A DNA stretch of 64,000 nt, from positions 133,724 through 197,723 of the forward strand of contig MSHB01000022.1 in NCBI GenBank assembly GCA_001940985.1. The letters are read 5' to 3'. Under the pieces are notes generated by a model that ran no database searches, had not been told where the DNA came from, and worked only from the letters and a program-made list of their open reading frames with translations. This DNA is from Mollicutes bacterium Phil14 (GTDB taxonomy: Bacteria > Bacillota_I > Bacilli_A > ML615J-28 > CAG-698). The position numbers and the translations under genes were made by a program. Positions 17,464 to 27,442 of the stretch are shown here, piece after piece (the stretch's first letter is position 1; every line of letters starts with the position of its first letter).

Positions 17464-18720
17464 TTATATATCAAATTCACTACTATTTGAATCACTATTA
17501 AAAACAGAATATTTCTCAAAACAATTTAAAGTAATCGTTTTGGTATTTTCAATAGCTTTCTTTATACTTTCCTCTAAATCGCACTTTTCTTCTTCAACTA
17601 AAACATCTTCTAATTTTGGTTTAATTACTGGATGTTCAGGAACAAAAACCGTACAGCAATCCTCATATGGTCTAATTGATGTATCATAAGTTTTTATCTT
17701 TCGAGCAACACTGACGATTTCTTCTTTATCATAAGTTACAACAGGTCTAATTATTGGCATATTAGTCACAGCATTAACAACTGACATACTTTCTAGAGTC
17801 TGTGATGCTACTTGTCCAATACTTTCACCATTAATTAAAACATCTATTTTTTTCTCTTTGGCAATACTACAAGCTATTTTATACATTGCTCTACGCATCA
17901 ATGTAACAGTATAAATAGGATTAGCTTTTTCATGAATAGCAGTTTGAATTTCAGTGAAAGGAACTACTAAAAGTTTTATTTTTCCATCAAGTGTATATTT
18001 TGCTAATATTTCAATCAAATCCACAACCTTTTGTAATGCTAAATCACTAGTATATGGAGGAGAAGCAAAGTGAATTGCACTCAAGACTACTCCTTTTTTA
18101 AGAGCCAAAAATCCAGCAACAGGGCTGTCAATTCCTCCACTCATCATTAGCATTCCTTTACCAGCACTACCACTAGGATAGCCACCTAAACCTTTTATAG
18201 TTTCTACATATAAATAAGTTCCTTCAGTTCTCAAATCTATATTAAGTGTGATATCAGGATTATGCACATCAACATACAAATCATTTATTTTAGGTAAGAT
18301 TCTTTTAGCTACTTCTTGAGAAATTCCAATAGAAGTTCCAGGGAATTGCTTATTAGCTCGATTAGTCTCTACTTTAAAGCTTAATTTTTCATTATTATTT
18401 CCACTCAAAGCACGATATTTCACCTTGTACTCTTCAATCATATTTATCGCTAAAGAGCTGATAGCTTCATAATCAGTACTAGTTTGTTTGCACAAACTAT
18501 ATGAATAAAGCCCAACAACTGTATCTAATATATCTAAAACTTTTTGATAATCTTCACCATTTAAATAAATATAAAAGCGATAATCAGTATTAAAATATTT
18601 TAACTTTTTTAATCCTTTACATTTATTCTTTATATTATCATTTACTTTTTGAAGAAATTGACGATAATTTTTTTTCTTTAGTGTCATTTCTCCATATCTA
18701 ACTAATATTAAATCATACAT
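17464..18720 (-). CDS. thiI: tRNA 4-thiouridine synthase / sulfurtransferase ThiI
   Basis: A 418-residue ThiI of the short Gram-positive type, without the C-terminal rhodanese domain. N-terminal ferredoxin-like and THUMP domains run to about 165. The PP-loop is GMLMMSGGIDSPVAGFLALKKG (SGGIDS). A conserved Cys lies in EDCCTVFVPEHP. It adenylates U8 of tRNA and receives sulfur from the adjacent cysteine desulfurase, whose gene overlaps its start by eight bases. It may also serve thiazole synthesis. Confidence 0.95.
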   Translation of the reverse strand: MYDLILVRYGEMTLKKKNYRQFLQKVNDNIKNKCKGLKKLKYFNTDYRFYIYLNGEDYQKVLDILDTVVGLYSYSLCKQTSTDYEAISSLAINMIEEYKVKYRALSGNNNEKLSFKVETNRANKQFPGTSIGISQEVAKRILPKINDLYVDVHNPDITLNIDLRTEGTYLYVETIKGLGGYPSGSAGKGMLMMSGGIDSPVAGFLALKKGVVLSAIHFASPPYTSDLALQKVVDLIEILAKYTLDGKIKLLVVPFTEIQTAIHEKANPIYTVTLMRRAMYKIACSIAKEKKIDVLINGESIGQVASQTLESMSVVNAVTNMPIIRPVVTYDKEEIVSVARKIKTYDTSIRPYEDCCTVFVPEHPVIKPKLEDVLVEEEKCDLEESIKKAIENTKTITLNCFEKYSVFNSDSNSSEFDI

Positions 18721-19828
18721 TTTTAATTTCTCCTAACGCTTTTAATAATGCATTTATTTCTTCTTCTGTAACTAAATGAGATAAACTAATTCGTATTGAA
18801 GATTTAGCCAAATCAACTGATGATGTCATAGCAAGAATAGTTTTTTCTGGCGTTGCAAGTTTTGATGAACAACTAGAACCAGTTGAAACATATATATCAC
18901 TATTTTCCAAAGTATGAACTATAGTTTCTCCGTTAATACTAGGAAATGATATATTTACTATATAAGGGCTACTAAAACTATTACTATTAATATGAATATA
19001 TGGGATTTTTTTAAAACCATCTACTAATATTTTATTAATTTTCTTTACATATTCAAGATGCTTTTCAGTCAATGGATAAAACTTTTTTATTGCTTTGCAA
19101 GTGCAAACTACTAAAGCTAAATCAAGAGTTCCAGGTTTTAAACCATTTTGAGCATTTGAGCCATAAAGCCTTTTATCAATTTCCAAATTATTTTTATATA
19201 TAAGAGCTCCAACTCCTTTAGGACCATATATTTTGTGAGTGCTAAAAGTAAACATATCAATATCATTAAAAGAAAAATCAGGTTTTACTTTGCAAATTCC
19301 TTGAACAGCATCAACATGAAGTTTTGTTCTAGGATATTCTTTTAATATATTAATAACTTCATTAATTGGTTGAATACTTCCAACAATGTTATTAACCCAC
19401 ATTATAGATATTAATAATGTATCTTTTGTAATTTCTTTTTTCAACTGTTCTATATCTATTATTCCATTTTCTAAAACATCTAAATATACAACTTCAAAAC
19501 CATTTTTTTCTAAATGCTTATAAATTTCAAATACTGATGGATGTTCTATTTTAGTAGTTATAATTTTACCACTTTTATATTTTGATAAATAACCTAATAC
19601 TGCTAAATTATTAGCTTCTGTCGCATTAGAAGTGAAAATTATATCATGGTTTACAATACCCAAAGTGTTAAGTAATTCTTGTTTAGATTTTTCAAACATA
19701 AAATTACTTCTTTGACCAAGTCTATGTAAACTTGTTGTATTAGCAAAAAAATCTTTTTCAATTCTAACATATAAATCAAGTATTTCATCATCAATTGGAG
19801 TTGTAGCACCATAATCTAGATATATCAT
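18713..19828 (-). CDS. nifS: Cysteine desulfurase (NifS/IscS family, ThiI partner)
   Basis: A 371-residue PLP enzyme that moves cysteine sulfur to a carrier. Seen: IYLDYGATTPID start, HVDAVQ (PLP-binding Asp), FSTHKIYGPKG with the Schiff-base lysine, and the catalytic Cys loop in YVSTGSSCSS. The overlap with thiI fits the NifZ-ThiI pairing of Bacillus, a dedicated sulfur donor for tRNA 4-thiouridine. Confidence 0.93.
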   Translation of the reverse strand: MIYLDYGATTPIDDEILDLYVRIEKDFFANTTSLHRLGQRSNFMFEKSKQELLNTLGIVNHDIIFTSNATEANNLAVLGYLSKYKSGKIITTKIEHPSVFEIYKHLEKNGFEVVYLDVLENGIIDIEQLKKEITKDTLLISIMWVNNIVGSIQPINEVINILKEYPRTKLHVDAVQGICKVKPDFSFNDIDMFTFSTHKIYGPKGVGALIYKNNLEIDKRLYGSNAQNGLKPGTLDLALVVCTCKAIKKFYPLTEKHLEYVKKINKILVDGFKKIPYIHINSNSFSSPYIVNISFPSINGETIVHTLENSDIYVSTGSSCSSKLATPEKTILAMTSSVDLAKSSIRISLSHLVTEEEINALLKALGEIKNV

Positions 19829-19931
19829 TTTATCACCTTCATATATTATATACTATTTTTGTTTATTATAAAAGTGTATTTTACTTGTTTTTTTTCTGTT
19901 TTTAAGTTAAAATTATACTGGGTGATTAAAT

Positions 19932-20192
19932 ATGAGACATATTTCTTACAAAACAAGCAGTACTTGCGCAAGACAAATTGACTTTGATTTAACTGATGAT
20001 AACAAAATCACAAACCTTGCTTTCATTGGCGGATGTAACGGAAACCTAAAAGCTATTTCTAAAATATGCGAAGGTATGGATGCTTCTAAGGTAATGAATA
20101 TATTCAGTGGTAATATCTGCGGAATGAAAGGTACAAGCTGTGCTGATCAATTATCATTGGCAATTAAAAAAGCTTTGGATGAAAATAAGTAG
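19932..20192 (+). CDS. TSCPD domain-containing protein
   Basis: An 86-residue protein with the TSCPD signature: SSTCARQIDFDL, NLAFIGGCNGNLKAISKI and ICGMKGTSCADQLS. These small proteins resemble the C-terminal part of class II ribonucleotide reductases and carry conserved cysteines (C13, C35, C63, C70) probably binding metal. Function is unknown. It has its own terminator, shared with convergent rpsD. Confidence 0.85.
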   Translation: MRHISYKTSSTCARQIDFDLTDDNKITNLAFIGGCNGNLKAISKICEGMDASKVMNIFSGNICGMKGTSCADQLSLAIKKALDENK

Positions 20193-20205
20193 TGCTTGTA
20201 AAAAA

Positions 20206-20236
20206 AGAGTTAGGCAACCTAACTCTTATTTTTTTT
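20206..20236 (+). terminator. Bidirectional terminator between the TSCPD gene and rpsD
   Basis: AGAGTTAGG-CAA-CCTAACTCT, a nine-bp perfect stem, with T-runs following on both strands. Confidence 0.9.
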
Positions 20237-20834
20237 ATCTGTTATAGAACTCAACGATCAAGTTTTCTTTAATTTCTTGTAAGAATTCATCTCTTTCTGG
20301 ATAACGAACAAATGTTCCTTCCATAGCAGCTTGATCAAAGAATACATAATCTTTTCTTGAAACCATAGAATCTAATGCTTCTTGGATAATCTTTAAATTA
20401 CGTGAAGATTCTTTAACACCAATCTTTTGGCCTGGTTTTAACATATATGAAGGGATATCAACTTTCTTACCATCAACAGTAATATGACCATGATTAACTA
20501 ATTGACGAGCTTGAGGTCTAGTTGAAGCTAATCCTAAACGATAAACAACATTGTCTAATCTTGACTCTAATAACTTTAAGAAGTTATCGCCATGTTTACC
20601 TTTTAATTTACTAGCGGCATTAAATACCTTCTTGAATTGTTTTTCGCTCATACCATAAGTATAACGAACTTTTTGTTTTTCTTGTAATTGTGTACCATAT
20701 TCAGAAATTTTTCCACGGTGTTGACCATGTTGACCTGGTGCATAATTACGTTTTTGTAATTCTTTACCTGTTTCAGTAATTGAATACTTTAATCTTCTTG
20801 AAATTTTCCAAGATGAACCTGTGTAACGTGACAT
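20235..20834 (-). CDS. rpsD: 30S ribosomal protein S4
   Basis: A 199-residue S4. The N-terminus [23 protein letters not shown] lacks the zinc-binding cysteines, as in zinc-independent S4 forms. The S4 RNA-binding domain is [37 protein letters not shown]. It nucleates 30S assembly. A long structured leader with its own promoter suggests autogenous control, as known for B. subtilis rpsD. Confidence 0.97.
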   Translation of the reverse strand: MSRYTGSSWKISRRLKYSITETGKELQKRNYAPGQHGQHRGKISEYGTQLQEKQKVRYTYGMSEKQFKKVFNAASKLKGKHGDNFLKLLESRLDNVVYRLGLASTRPQARQLVNHGHITVDGKKVDIPSYMLKPGQKIGVKESSRNLKIIQEALDSMVSRKDYVFFDQAAMEGTFVRYPERDEFLQEIKENLIVEFYNR

Positions 20835-20850
20835 ATTTTTTCCTCCTTAT

Positions 20851-20995
20851 AAATATTTTTTAGGACTTGAACATAAAGATAGACCTAGATTAGTAACAAC
20901 TTTCACCTTGCAGCAAGGCTACTAATTCCTCTACAGGTATTTCTAAAATTCCCACCTTTTTTCAAGTGCTGCGTCTATGTCTTAAAGACTACACC
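20851..20995 (-). promoter_or_regulatory. Structured rpsD leader, probable S4 autoregulatory RNA
   Basis: About 150 transcribed bases precede rpsD. Outer pairing ATAGAC with GTCTAT encloses a hairpin ATTAGTA...TACTAAT whose inner arms are CCTTGC and GCAAGG. B. subtilis rpsD is repressed through its leader; the similarity here is in position and complexity, not a checked covariance match. Confidence 0.55.
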
Positions 20996-21001
20996 TAATA
21001 T

Positions 21002-21029
21002 ATTATACACTTTTTTTAGAAAAAGTCAA
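21002..21029 (-). promoter_or_regulatory. rpsD promoter
   Basis: Minus strand TTGACT (21024-21029), 16-base spacer, TATAAT (21002-21007). Confidence 0.8.
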
Positions 21030-21132
21030 GGATATTTTCCTTAAATAAAACATGATATGTGTGACTGTATTAAAATATATTTTTTTAGCACTAACAAAAT
21101 TTCTTGTGTTAGTAATGTGAATTCTTGACAGA

Positions 21133-21170
21133 GTTATACTAAAAAGCTAGCGACTTTAAAAATCTACTAG
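21133..21170 (-). terminator. Probable terminator after guaA
   Basis: On the minus strand AAGCTAG and CTAGCTT enclose a 16-base loop and are followed by TTTTT-like bases. A second inverted repeat (ACTAACA / TGTTAGT, about 21093-21116) lies beyond it without a clear U-tract. Confidence 0.55.
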
Positions 21171-21194
21171 CTTCTGTTTTTATAATATTTACTT

Positions 21195-22172
21195 CTATTC
21201 CCACTCAATTGTTCCAGTTGGTTTTGGAGTCAAATCATACAAAACCCTATTTACACCTTTAACTTCTTTAGTAATTCTATCAGTAATTTTTTTAAGTATA
21301 CTAAAAGGAATTTCTTCAATTTCAGCAGTCATCGCATCACGAGTATTGACAGCTCTAATAATCACAGGCCATTCATAACTGCGTTTATCATCTTTTATTC
21401 CAGTAGATTTAAAATCTGGAATAATTGTAAAATATTGCCAAACTTTTTTAGACAATCCACTTATAGCAAATTCTTCTCTTAAGATTGCATCAGATTCTCT
21501 TAAAGCTTCTAATCTATCTCTAGTTATTGCACCTAAACATCTTACGCCAAGTCCAGGGCCAGGGAAAGGTTGACGATAAACCATATTGTCAGGTAAACCT
21601 AAAGTTTTACCAACAACTCTAACTTCATCTTTAAACAAAAACTTAAGTGGTTCTACTAATTCAAATTTCAAATCTTCTGGTAAACCACCGACATTATGAT
21701 GAGCTTTTACTGGGCCACTTTCTAAAATATCAGGATAAATAGTTCCTTGTGCTAAAAAAGATATATTTTCAAGTTTTCTTGCTTCTTCTTCAAATACTCT
21801 TATAAATTCTTTACCTATAACTTTTCTCTTTTCTTCAGGTTCATTAACACCTTTTAATTTATCTAAAAATCTATCACTTGCATCTACATATATAAGATTG
21901 GCATCCATTTGATTTTTAAAAACTTCTATAACTTGTTCTGGCTCACCTTTTCTTAATAGTCCATGGTTTACATGAACACATACTAATTGCTTACCTATTG
22001 CTTTAATTAATAAGGCAGCCACAACTGATGAATCAACTCCACCAGACAAAGCTAGTAAAACTTTTTTATCCTTTACTTGTTCCTTTATGCTTTTAATTTG
22101 TTCATCTATGAAACTTTTAGCTAACTCTTCTGTTTCTATTCTTAACATATCTACAGGTCTTTTATTTTCCAT
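21195..22172 (-). CDS. guaA: GMP synthetase ATP-pyrophosphatase subunit (no glutaminase domain)
   Basis: 325 residues, against about 510 for normal bacterial GuaA. The protein begins directly at the ATP-PPase part: PP-loop [28 protein letters not shown], then [21 protein letters not shown] and the C-terminal dimerisation end [14 protein letters not shown]. The N-terminal class I glutamine amidotransferase is missing and no such gene is in the window. The enzyme would convert XMP to GMP using ammonia or a separate GATase subunit, as the two-subunit archaeal enzymes do. Twelve bases after guaB and under the same guanine riboswitch. Start at 22172 is preceded by AGAGGTAAATAT. Confidence 0.93.
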   Translation of the reverse strand: MENKRPVDMLRIETEELAKSFIDEQIKSIKEQVKDKKVLLALSGGVDSSVVAALLIKAIGKQLVCVHVNHGLLRKGEPEQVIEVFKNQMDANLIYVDASDRFLDKLKGVNEPEEKRKVIGKEFIRVFEEEARKLENISFLAQGTIYPDILESGPVKAHHNVGGLPEDLKFELVEPLKFLFKDEVRVVGKTLGLPDNMVYRQPFPGPGLGVRCLGAITRDRLEALRESDAILREEFAISGLSKKVWQYFTIIPDFKSTGIKDDKRSYEWPVIIRAVNTRDAMTAEIEEIPFSILKKITDRITKEVKGVNRVLYDLTPKPTGTIEWE

Positions 22173-22184
22173 ATATTTACCTCT

Positions 22185-23663
<1,479 letters not shown>

Positions 23664-23680
23664 TTATTATAAAATAAAAA

Positions 23681-23695
23681 GTCCTAAAACAGGAC
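23681..23695 (-). terminator. Riboswitch terminator ahead of guaB
   Basis: Minus strand GTCCT-GTTTT-AGGAC followed by TTTTTATTTT, located between the aptamer and the guaB ribosome binding site: the expression platform for transcriptional attenuation. Confidence 0.8.
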
Positions 23696-23717
23696 ATACA
23701 AGAAAAAATATTTGTAT

Positions 23718-23784
23718 GCCTTAGTGCTCGGATTTACGGCCCAAGCGTAGAAACAATCAATCCATATTATTGATCATATAAGAC
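23718..23784 (-). promoter_or_regulatory. Guanine-type purine riboswitch aptamer
   Basis: All parts of the xpt-type fold can be read. P1 is GUCUUA/UAAGGC. P2 is AUCAAU/AUUGAU with the seven-base loop AAUAUGG. J2/3 contains GUUUCUA. P3 is GCUUGG/CCGAGC with loop GCCGUAAAU, and J3/1 is ACUA. The C in J3/1 (position equivalent to C74) predicts guanine or hypoxanthine rather than adenine recognition. The first P3 pair is G-C where xpt has C-G, a compensatory change. It controls guaB-guaA. Confidence 0.9.
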
Positions 23785-23792
23785 TTTTTGTA

Positions 23793-23798
23793 ATTATA
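23793..23798 (-). promoter_or_regulatory. Extended -10 box of the guaB-guaA operon
   Basis: TGATATAAT on the minus strand, with TTGCTT 17 bases upstream as a partial -35. Confidence 0.65.
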
Positions 23799-23892
23799 TC
23801 ATTTTCATTAATAATAAGCAAACCTTTTTTATTTTTTTACAATAAAGAGATATACCGCTATAGTATATCTCTAGTAATTAAAATTATTTATA

Positions 23893-26166
23893 TTAATCTA
23901 TTCCCTTTAGTGATTCTACCATATCAATTTTCTTACTCTTTTTAGAAATAAATAAACTGATAACAAAAGACAACAATATAATCAACCAAATTGTTAATAT
24001 ATATGTAAGTATATTAACTGTTGGCTTCATTTCATATTCACTTGCCAATTTTTCTATCATATATTTAAGTAAGAATACACCTGTTGGAACACCGATAATT
24101 ATTCCCACTATTGTTAACCATAAATTTTGGCTAATCAACAATGAACCAATTTTACTATCTTTAAAACCTACAACTTTCAAAGTTGACATCTCACGATATC
24201 TTTCCATAAAACTCATAACACCTAAATTATATAAAACTATTGCTCCTAAAACTAGTGCTGCAACTATTAATAATAAAACCATCAAATTCATTAGTCCCAT
24301 AAATGTATCGAAAGATTTAATTATACTACTCTTACTTTGAGTATTAACGATGTTTTTATTTGCTTCAATATTCTTTTGATTAGTAAAAACCAAATTAATA
24401 TGATAGTCATAACCTATTTTTTCAGCATATTTCTCTGACATTATTATTGTTTCACTTAAAGTTCTAATAATATCTTCAACAATAATTTCATAACTTTTAT
24501 TAGTGCCATATGGTAAAAACACCAATTTATCACCAACTTTTATATTTAATTTCTTGGCAATTCTTTCACACACATATACGCCATTATCACCTAACTCAAA
24601 GAACTTCATATTTCTATCAATAAACTTAACTCTATTATGAGTTATATTATATATTTCTAATCCGATAGTTTGATCATTAATTTTGACAGTAGTTGAACCA
24701 GCATAATCACCTTCATATTTACTAGCAAGTTCTTTTGTTTCTTCGTTGGTTGCCGTTTCAGATACATTAATTCTAGTTTCGTAGTTTATTGCTCCTTCAT
24801 AGAATATATCTACAAAATCATTCATTGTATCTTTCATTCCTAAAGATGCTATAATTAGTATTGTACATCCTAAAATTCCAAATAATGTCATAAAGCTTCT
24901 GGCTTTGTGTCTCATTATATCACGCATATTCCATTTCACACCAAAATTAAGTTTTGACCAAAGTTTAGTTTTTTCAATTGCCATAGCTTTCATTTTCTTA
25001 GGTGTATAAGGTCTTAAAGCATCAGATGCACTACCTTTTAACATACTTTTAACTGATAAGTATCCAATAACAATTAATAAAGCATTTATTAATATAAGTA
25101 TTATCCAAGTAAAGAAAGGAACATATAATTTCCACTCAGGCATATCGAAATAAATTCCTAATGTGCCATTTGGATTCATTATCAAATATCCCATTAAATA
25201 TCCAATTATAATACCAAACAAGGTTCCAAATACGCCTATTAATATTGAAAAGGAAGTATAATGTGCTATTATTTTTTTATCTTTAAAACCAAGAGCTTTT
25301 AAAATACCAATTTGCGTTTTTTCATTTATAGCTAAACGATGCATTGTTGTAACCATTGTTAAAATAGCTATTGCTAAAAACAAAACTGGTAAAACTGAAG
25401 CCATTGTTTTTCCTTCTTCAATTTCACCTTGTGTTTGCACATATGATACATTTTCATCATTAGATAAAATTACCATAGTTTTTTCAAACACATTATCTAT
25501 TTTTTCTGACATTTTTTTCTTATCTAAATTAGAAGAAATATTAATTTGAGGATAATATTCAAATCCTAATGTTCTTTTCAACATTTTAGGAGAAATATAA
25601 GCAAATCCATATGTATTAAAATCAGGCATCAATTGTGTCTCATCAGGAAGACAAATCAAAAATTCACCTGATTTAATTAATCCTAAAACTTTTCCACTTA
25701 TTTCTATCTCTTTATATACTACAGTTATTGTATCACCTAATTTTATATTGTTTTTATCAGCATATTGTTTAGATAACCAAATACCATCTTCACTATCGGC
25801 ATTATATTCTTCGCCATCACCAATTAAAACAAATCCTGATACATCTATATTTTCACTAACTGCTAATGCTAAAACTTTTTCTGTGCCTTTTACAGTTGTA
25901 TTAACAGATAAGAATCTTGTTGCATCATCTACACCATCAATATTTTTGATTTTTTCAAGGTCATCACTACTAAAACCAATTTCATCAAAAACTCTGTAAT
26001 CAGCAAAACCAGTTTCATCAAAGAACTTGTTTGTGTTTCTTTCTATACTATACCATTCCATATTAAACCCAACAAAGACACCTATTCCAATTGCTGTCAT
26101 AACTATCATTGATATAAATTGGGCTAAATATAGCCTTATTGTCCTGAACGTTTTTCTAAACAACAT
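23893..26166 (-). CDS. FtsX-like ABC transporter permease
   Basis: A 757-residue MacB/FtsX-type permease: one N-terminal helix (about 15-35), a large extracytoplasmic domain (about 40-265), three helices (about 268-390), a repeat of the helix and domain layout (about 425-640), then three helices to the end. The two FtsX domains contain IGILKALGFKDKKIIAHY and MSTLKVVGFKDSKIGSLL. It pairs with the ATPase one base upstream. Such pairs export peptides or lipids or sense antibiotics. Here the pair is transcribed behind the ferrous iron genes, so a metal- or envelope-stress link is possible but unproven. Confidence 0.88.
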   Translation of the reverse strand: MLFRKTFRTIRLYLAQFISMIVMTAIGIGVFVGFNMEWYSIERNTNKFFDETGFADYRVFDEIGFSSDDLEKIKNIDGVDDATRFLSVNTTVKGTEKVLALAVSENIDVSGFVLIGDGEEYNADSEDGIWLSKQYADKNNIKLGDTITVVYKEIEISGKVLGLIKSGEFLICLPDETQLMPDFNTYGFAYISPKMLKRTLGFEYYPQINISSNLDKKKMSEKIDNVFEKTMVILSNDENVSYVQTQGEIEEGKTMASVLPVLFLAIAILTMVTTMHRLAINEKTQIGILKALGFKDKKIIAHYTSFSILIGVFGTLFGIIIGYLMGYLIMNPNGTLGIYFDMPEWKLYVPFFTWIILILINALLIVIGYLSVKSMLKGSASDALRPYTPKKMKAMAIEKTKLWSKLNFGVKWNMRDIMRHKARSFMTLFGILGCTILIIASLGMKDTMNDFVDIFYEGAINYETRINVSETATNEETKELASKYEGDYAGSTTVKINDQTIGLEIYNITHNRVKFIDRNMKFFELGDNGVYVCERIAKKLNIKVGDKLVFLPYGTNKSYEIIVEDIIRTLSETIIMSEKYAEKIGYDYHINLVFTNQKNIEANKNIVNTQSKSSIIKSFDTFMGLMNLMVLLLIVAALVLGAIVLYNLGVMSFMERYREMSTLKVVGFKDSKIGSLLISQNLWLTIVGIIIGVPTGVFLLKYMIEKLASEYEMKPTVNILTYILTIWLIILLSFVISLFISKKSKKIDMVESLKGID

Positions 26167-26167
26167 A

Positions 26168-26884
26168 TTACCACTCTACTTCCTCAACACTTAGTGGCTT
26201 ATCTTGAATTTCGTAAGATTTTATACGTCCATTTTTTACGCGAATAACTGCATCGGCAATTTTTGCTATGTTTTGATTATGTGTAACTATAATTACTGTT
26301 TTCTTATCATCGCTAAGTTCTGATCCTTTACACATCTTTGATAATAATTTAAGAATCATTACTCCAGTTTCACTATCTAAAGCACCAGTTGGTTCATCAC
26401 ACAAAATTATTTGTGGATTCTTAGCTAATGCTCTTGCTATTGATACTCTTTGTTGTTCTCCACCTGATAATTCAGCAGGGAAATTATTAATGTGATCTAG
26501 TAAGCCTACTTCATCAATCATTTTTTTAGTATCTAAATGATTATGAGAAATTTCATTTACTAAGCTTATATTTTCTAAAACTGTAAGTGTAGGAATCAAA
26601 TTATAAAATTGGAATATAAATCCAACTTTATTAGCTCTATATTCAGCTAATTCATTCTTTGTAAGACTAGAAATATCTTTACCATCAACTATTATTTTTC
26701 CGCTTGTTGGTGAATCTAAGCCCCCAAGCAAATTAAGTAGTGTAGACTTTCCAGCACCACTTGGTCCTAAAACAACTATTAACTTGCCTTTTTCTATTTC
26801 TAAGCTAACGTCATCTAAGGCTTTTAAAATATGATCTCCGTTAGTGTAGGTTTTACTAACATTTTTAAACTCTACTATTTTCAT
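26168..26884 (-). CDS. ABC transporter ATPase (MacB/LolD type)
   Basis: A 238-residue ATPase from ATG 26884 (the in-frame upstream start at 26896 is also possible). Walker A GPSGAGKST, Q-loop FQFYNLIP, signature LSGGEQQRVSIARAL, Walker B IILCDEPTGALD and H-loop VTHN are all present. The DEPTGALD form is characteristic of the MacB/LolD group that works with FtsX-like permeases. Downstream of the HTH gene and adjacent to its permease. Confidence 0.9.
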   Translation of the reverse strand: MKIVEFKNVSKTYTNGDHILKALDDVSLEIEKGKLIVVLGPSGAGKSTLLNLLGGLDSPTSGKIIVDGKDISSLTKNELAEYRANKVGFIFQFYNLIPTLTVLENISLVNEISHNHLDTKKMIDEVGLLDHINNFPAELSGGEQQRVSIARALAKNPQIILCDEPTGALDSETGVMILKLLSKMCKGSELSDDKKTVIIVTHNQNIAKIADAVIRVKNGRIKSYEIQDKPLSVEEVEW

Positions 26885-26897
26885 ATAATACCTCAAT

Positions 26898-27230
26898 CTA
26901 TTCCAATAACTTTTTTAAATCTTGTTCATTAATTTTGCTTATAAATAACCATATATAATTATCTATATTATTATTAATATTTCTATTATAAAAATAATTT
27001 TTCACTCTATCATACAATTCGCTATAATGATTATAATGCTTTTCACCACTTTTACTCATACGTATATAATCATTCTCTCTTTCAATAAGACCCTTTAAAT
27101 TCATTTTTTTGATCATAATAGAAACAGATGGCTTACTAATGTGCAGAGCCTCAGCAATTTCTGTAACATTATGTAAGCCATTCTTTCCCATCGTTATCAA
27201 ATATTTGATTTCTGATGTTGTAATATTCAT
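26898..27230 (-). CDS. Small winged-helix regulator (MarR/DtxR-like N-domain)
   Basis: 110 residues. The helix-turn-helix LHNVTEIAEALHISKPSVSIMIKKMNLKGLIERENDYIRMSKSGEKHYNH resembles the DNA-binding half of DtxR/MntR proteins. The second half lacks the Cys/Glu/His ligand set of the metal-sensing domain seen in the 30326-30706 protein, so metal sensing is doubtful. It lies between the FeoB-associated gene and the ABC pair and probably controls the exporter. No strong ribosome binding site precedes the ATG, suggesting translational coupling. Confidence 0.65.
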   Translation of the reverse strand: MNITTSEIKYLITMGKNGLHNVTEIAEALHISKPSVSIMIKKMNLKGLIERENDYIRMSKSGEKHYNHYSELYDRVKNYFYNRNINNNIDNYIWLFISKINEQDLKKLLE

Positions 27231-27237
27231 ATTTTTG

Positions 27238-27414
27238 TTACTTTTTTGACTCCTTCTTTGCTAGCATTTTTGAACAATTACCTCTTTGAGGACAGCAGCA
27301 ACAGCCAGAAGAGCAACTAGATTTTCCTTTTTTCTTATTAACGATTCTCAATATGAATGGAAGAAAAACCATACCAATCATAGCGATTATTAAAATATAT
27401 TCCCAAAATTTCAT
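27238..27414 (-). CDS. FeoB-associated Cys-rich membrane protein
   Basis: A 58-residue protein, read directly from ATG 27414 (AAGGAGG ten bases upstream) to TAA at 27238. One transmembrane helix (about 5-23) is followed by a basic KKKGK stretch and the cluster CSSGCCCCPQRGNC, with six cysteines at positions 34, 38-41 and 47. This is the layout of the FeoB-associated cysteine-rich family, thought to bind iron at the cytoplasmic face and possibly fill the FeoC role. It begins 28 bases after feoB. Confidence 0.88.
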   Translation of the reverse strand: MKFWEYILIIAMIGMVFLPFILRIVNKKKGKSSCSSGCCCCPQRGNCSKMLAKKESKK

Positions 27415-27442
27415 ATAAGTCTTCCTCCTTTTTAAATTTTAA

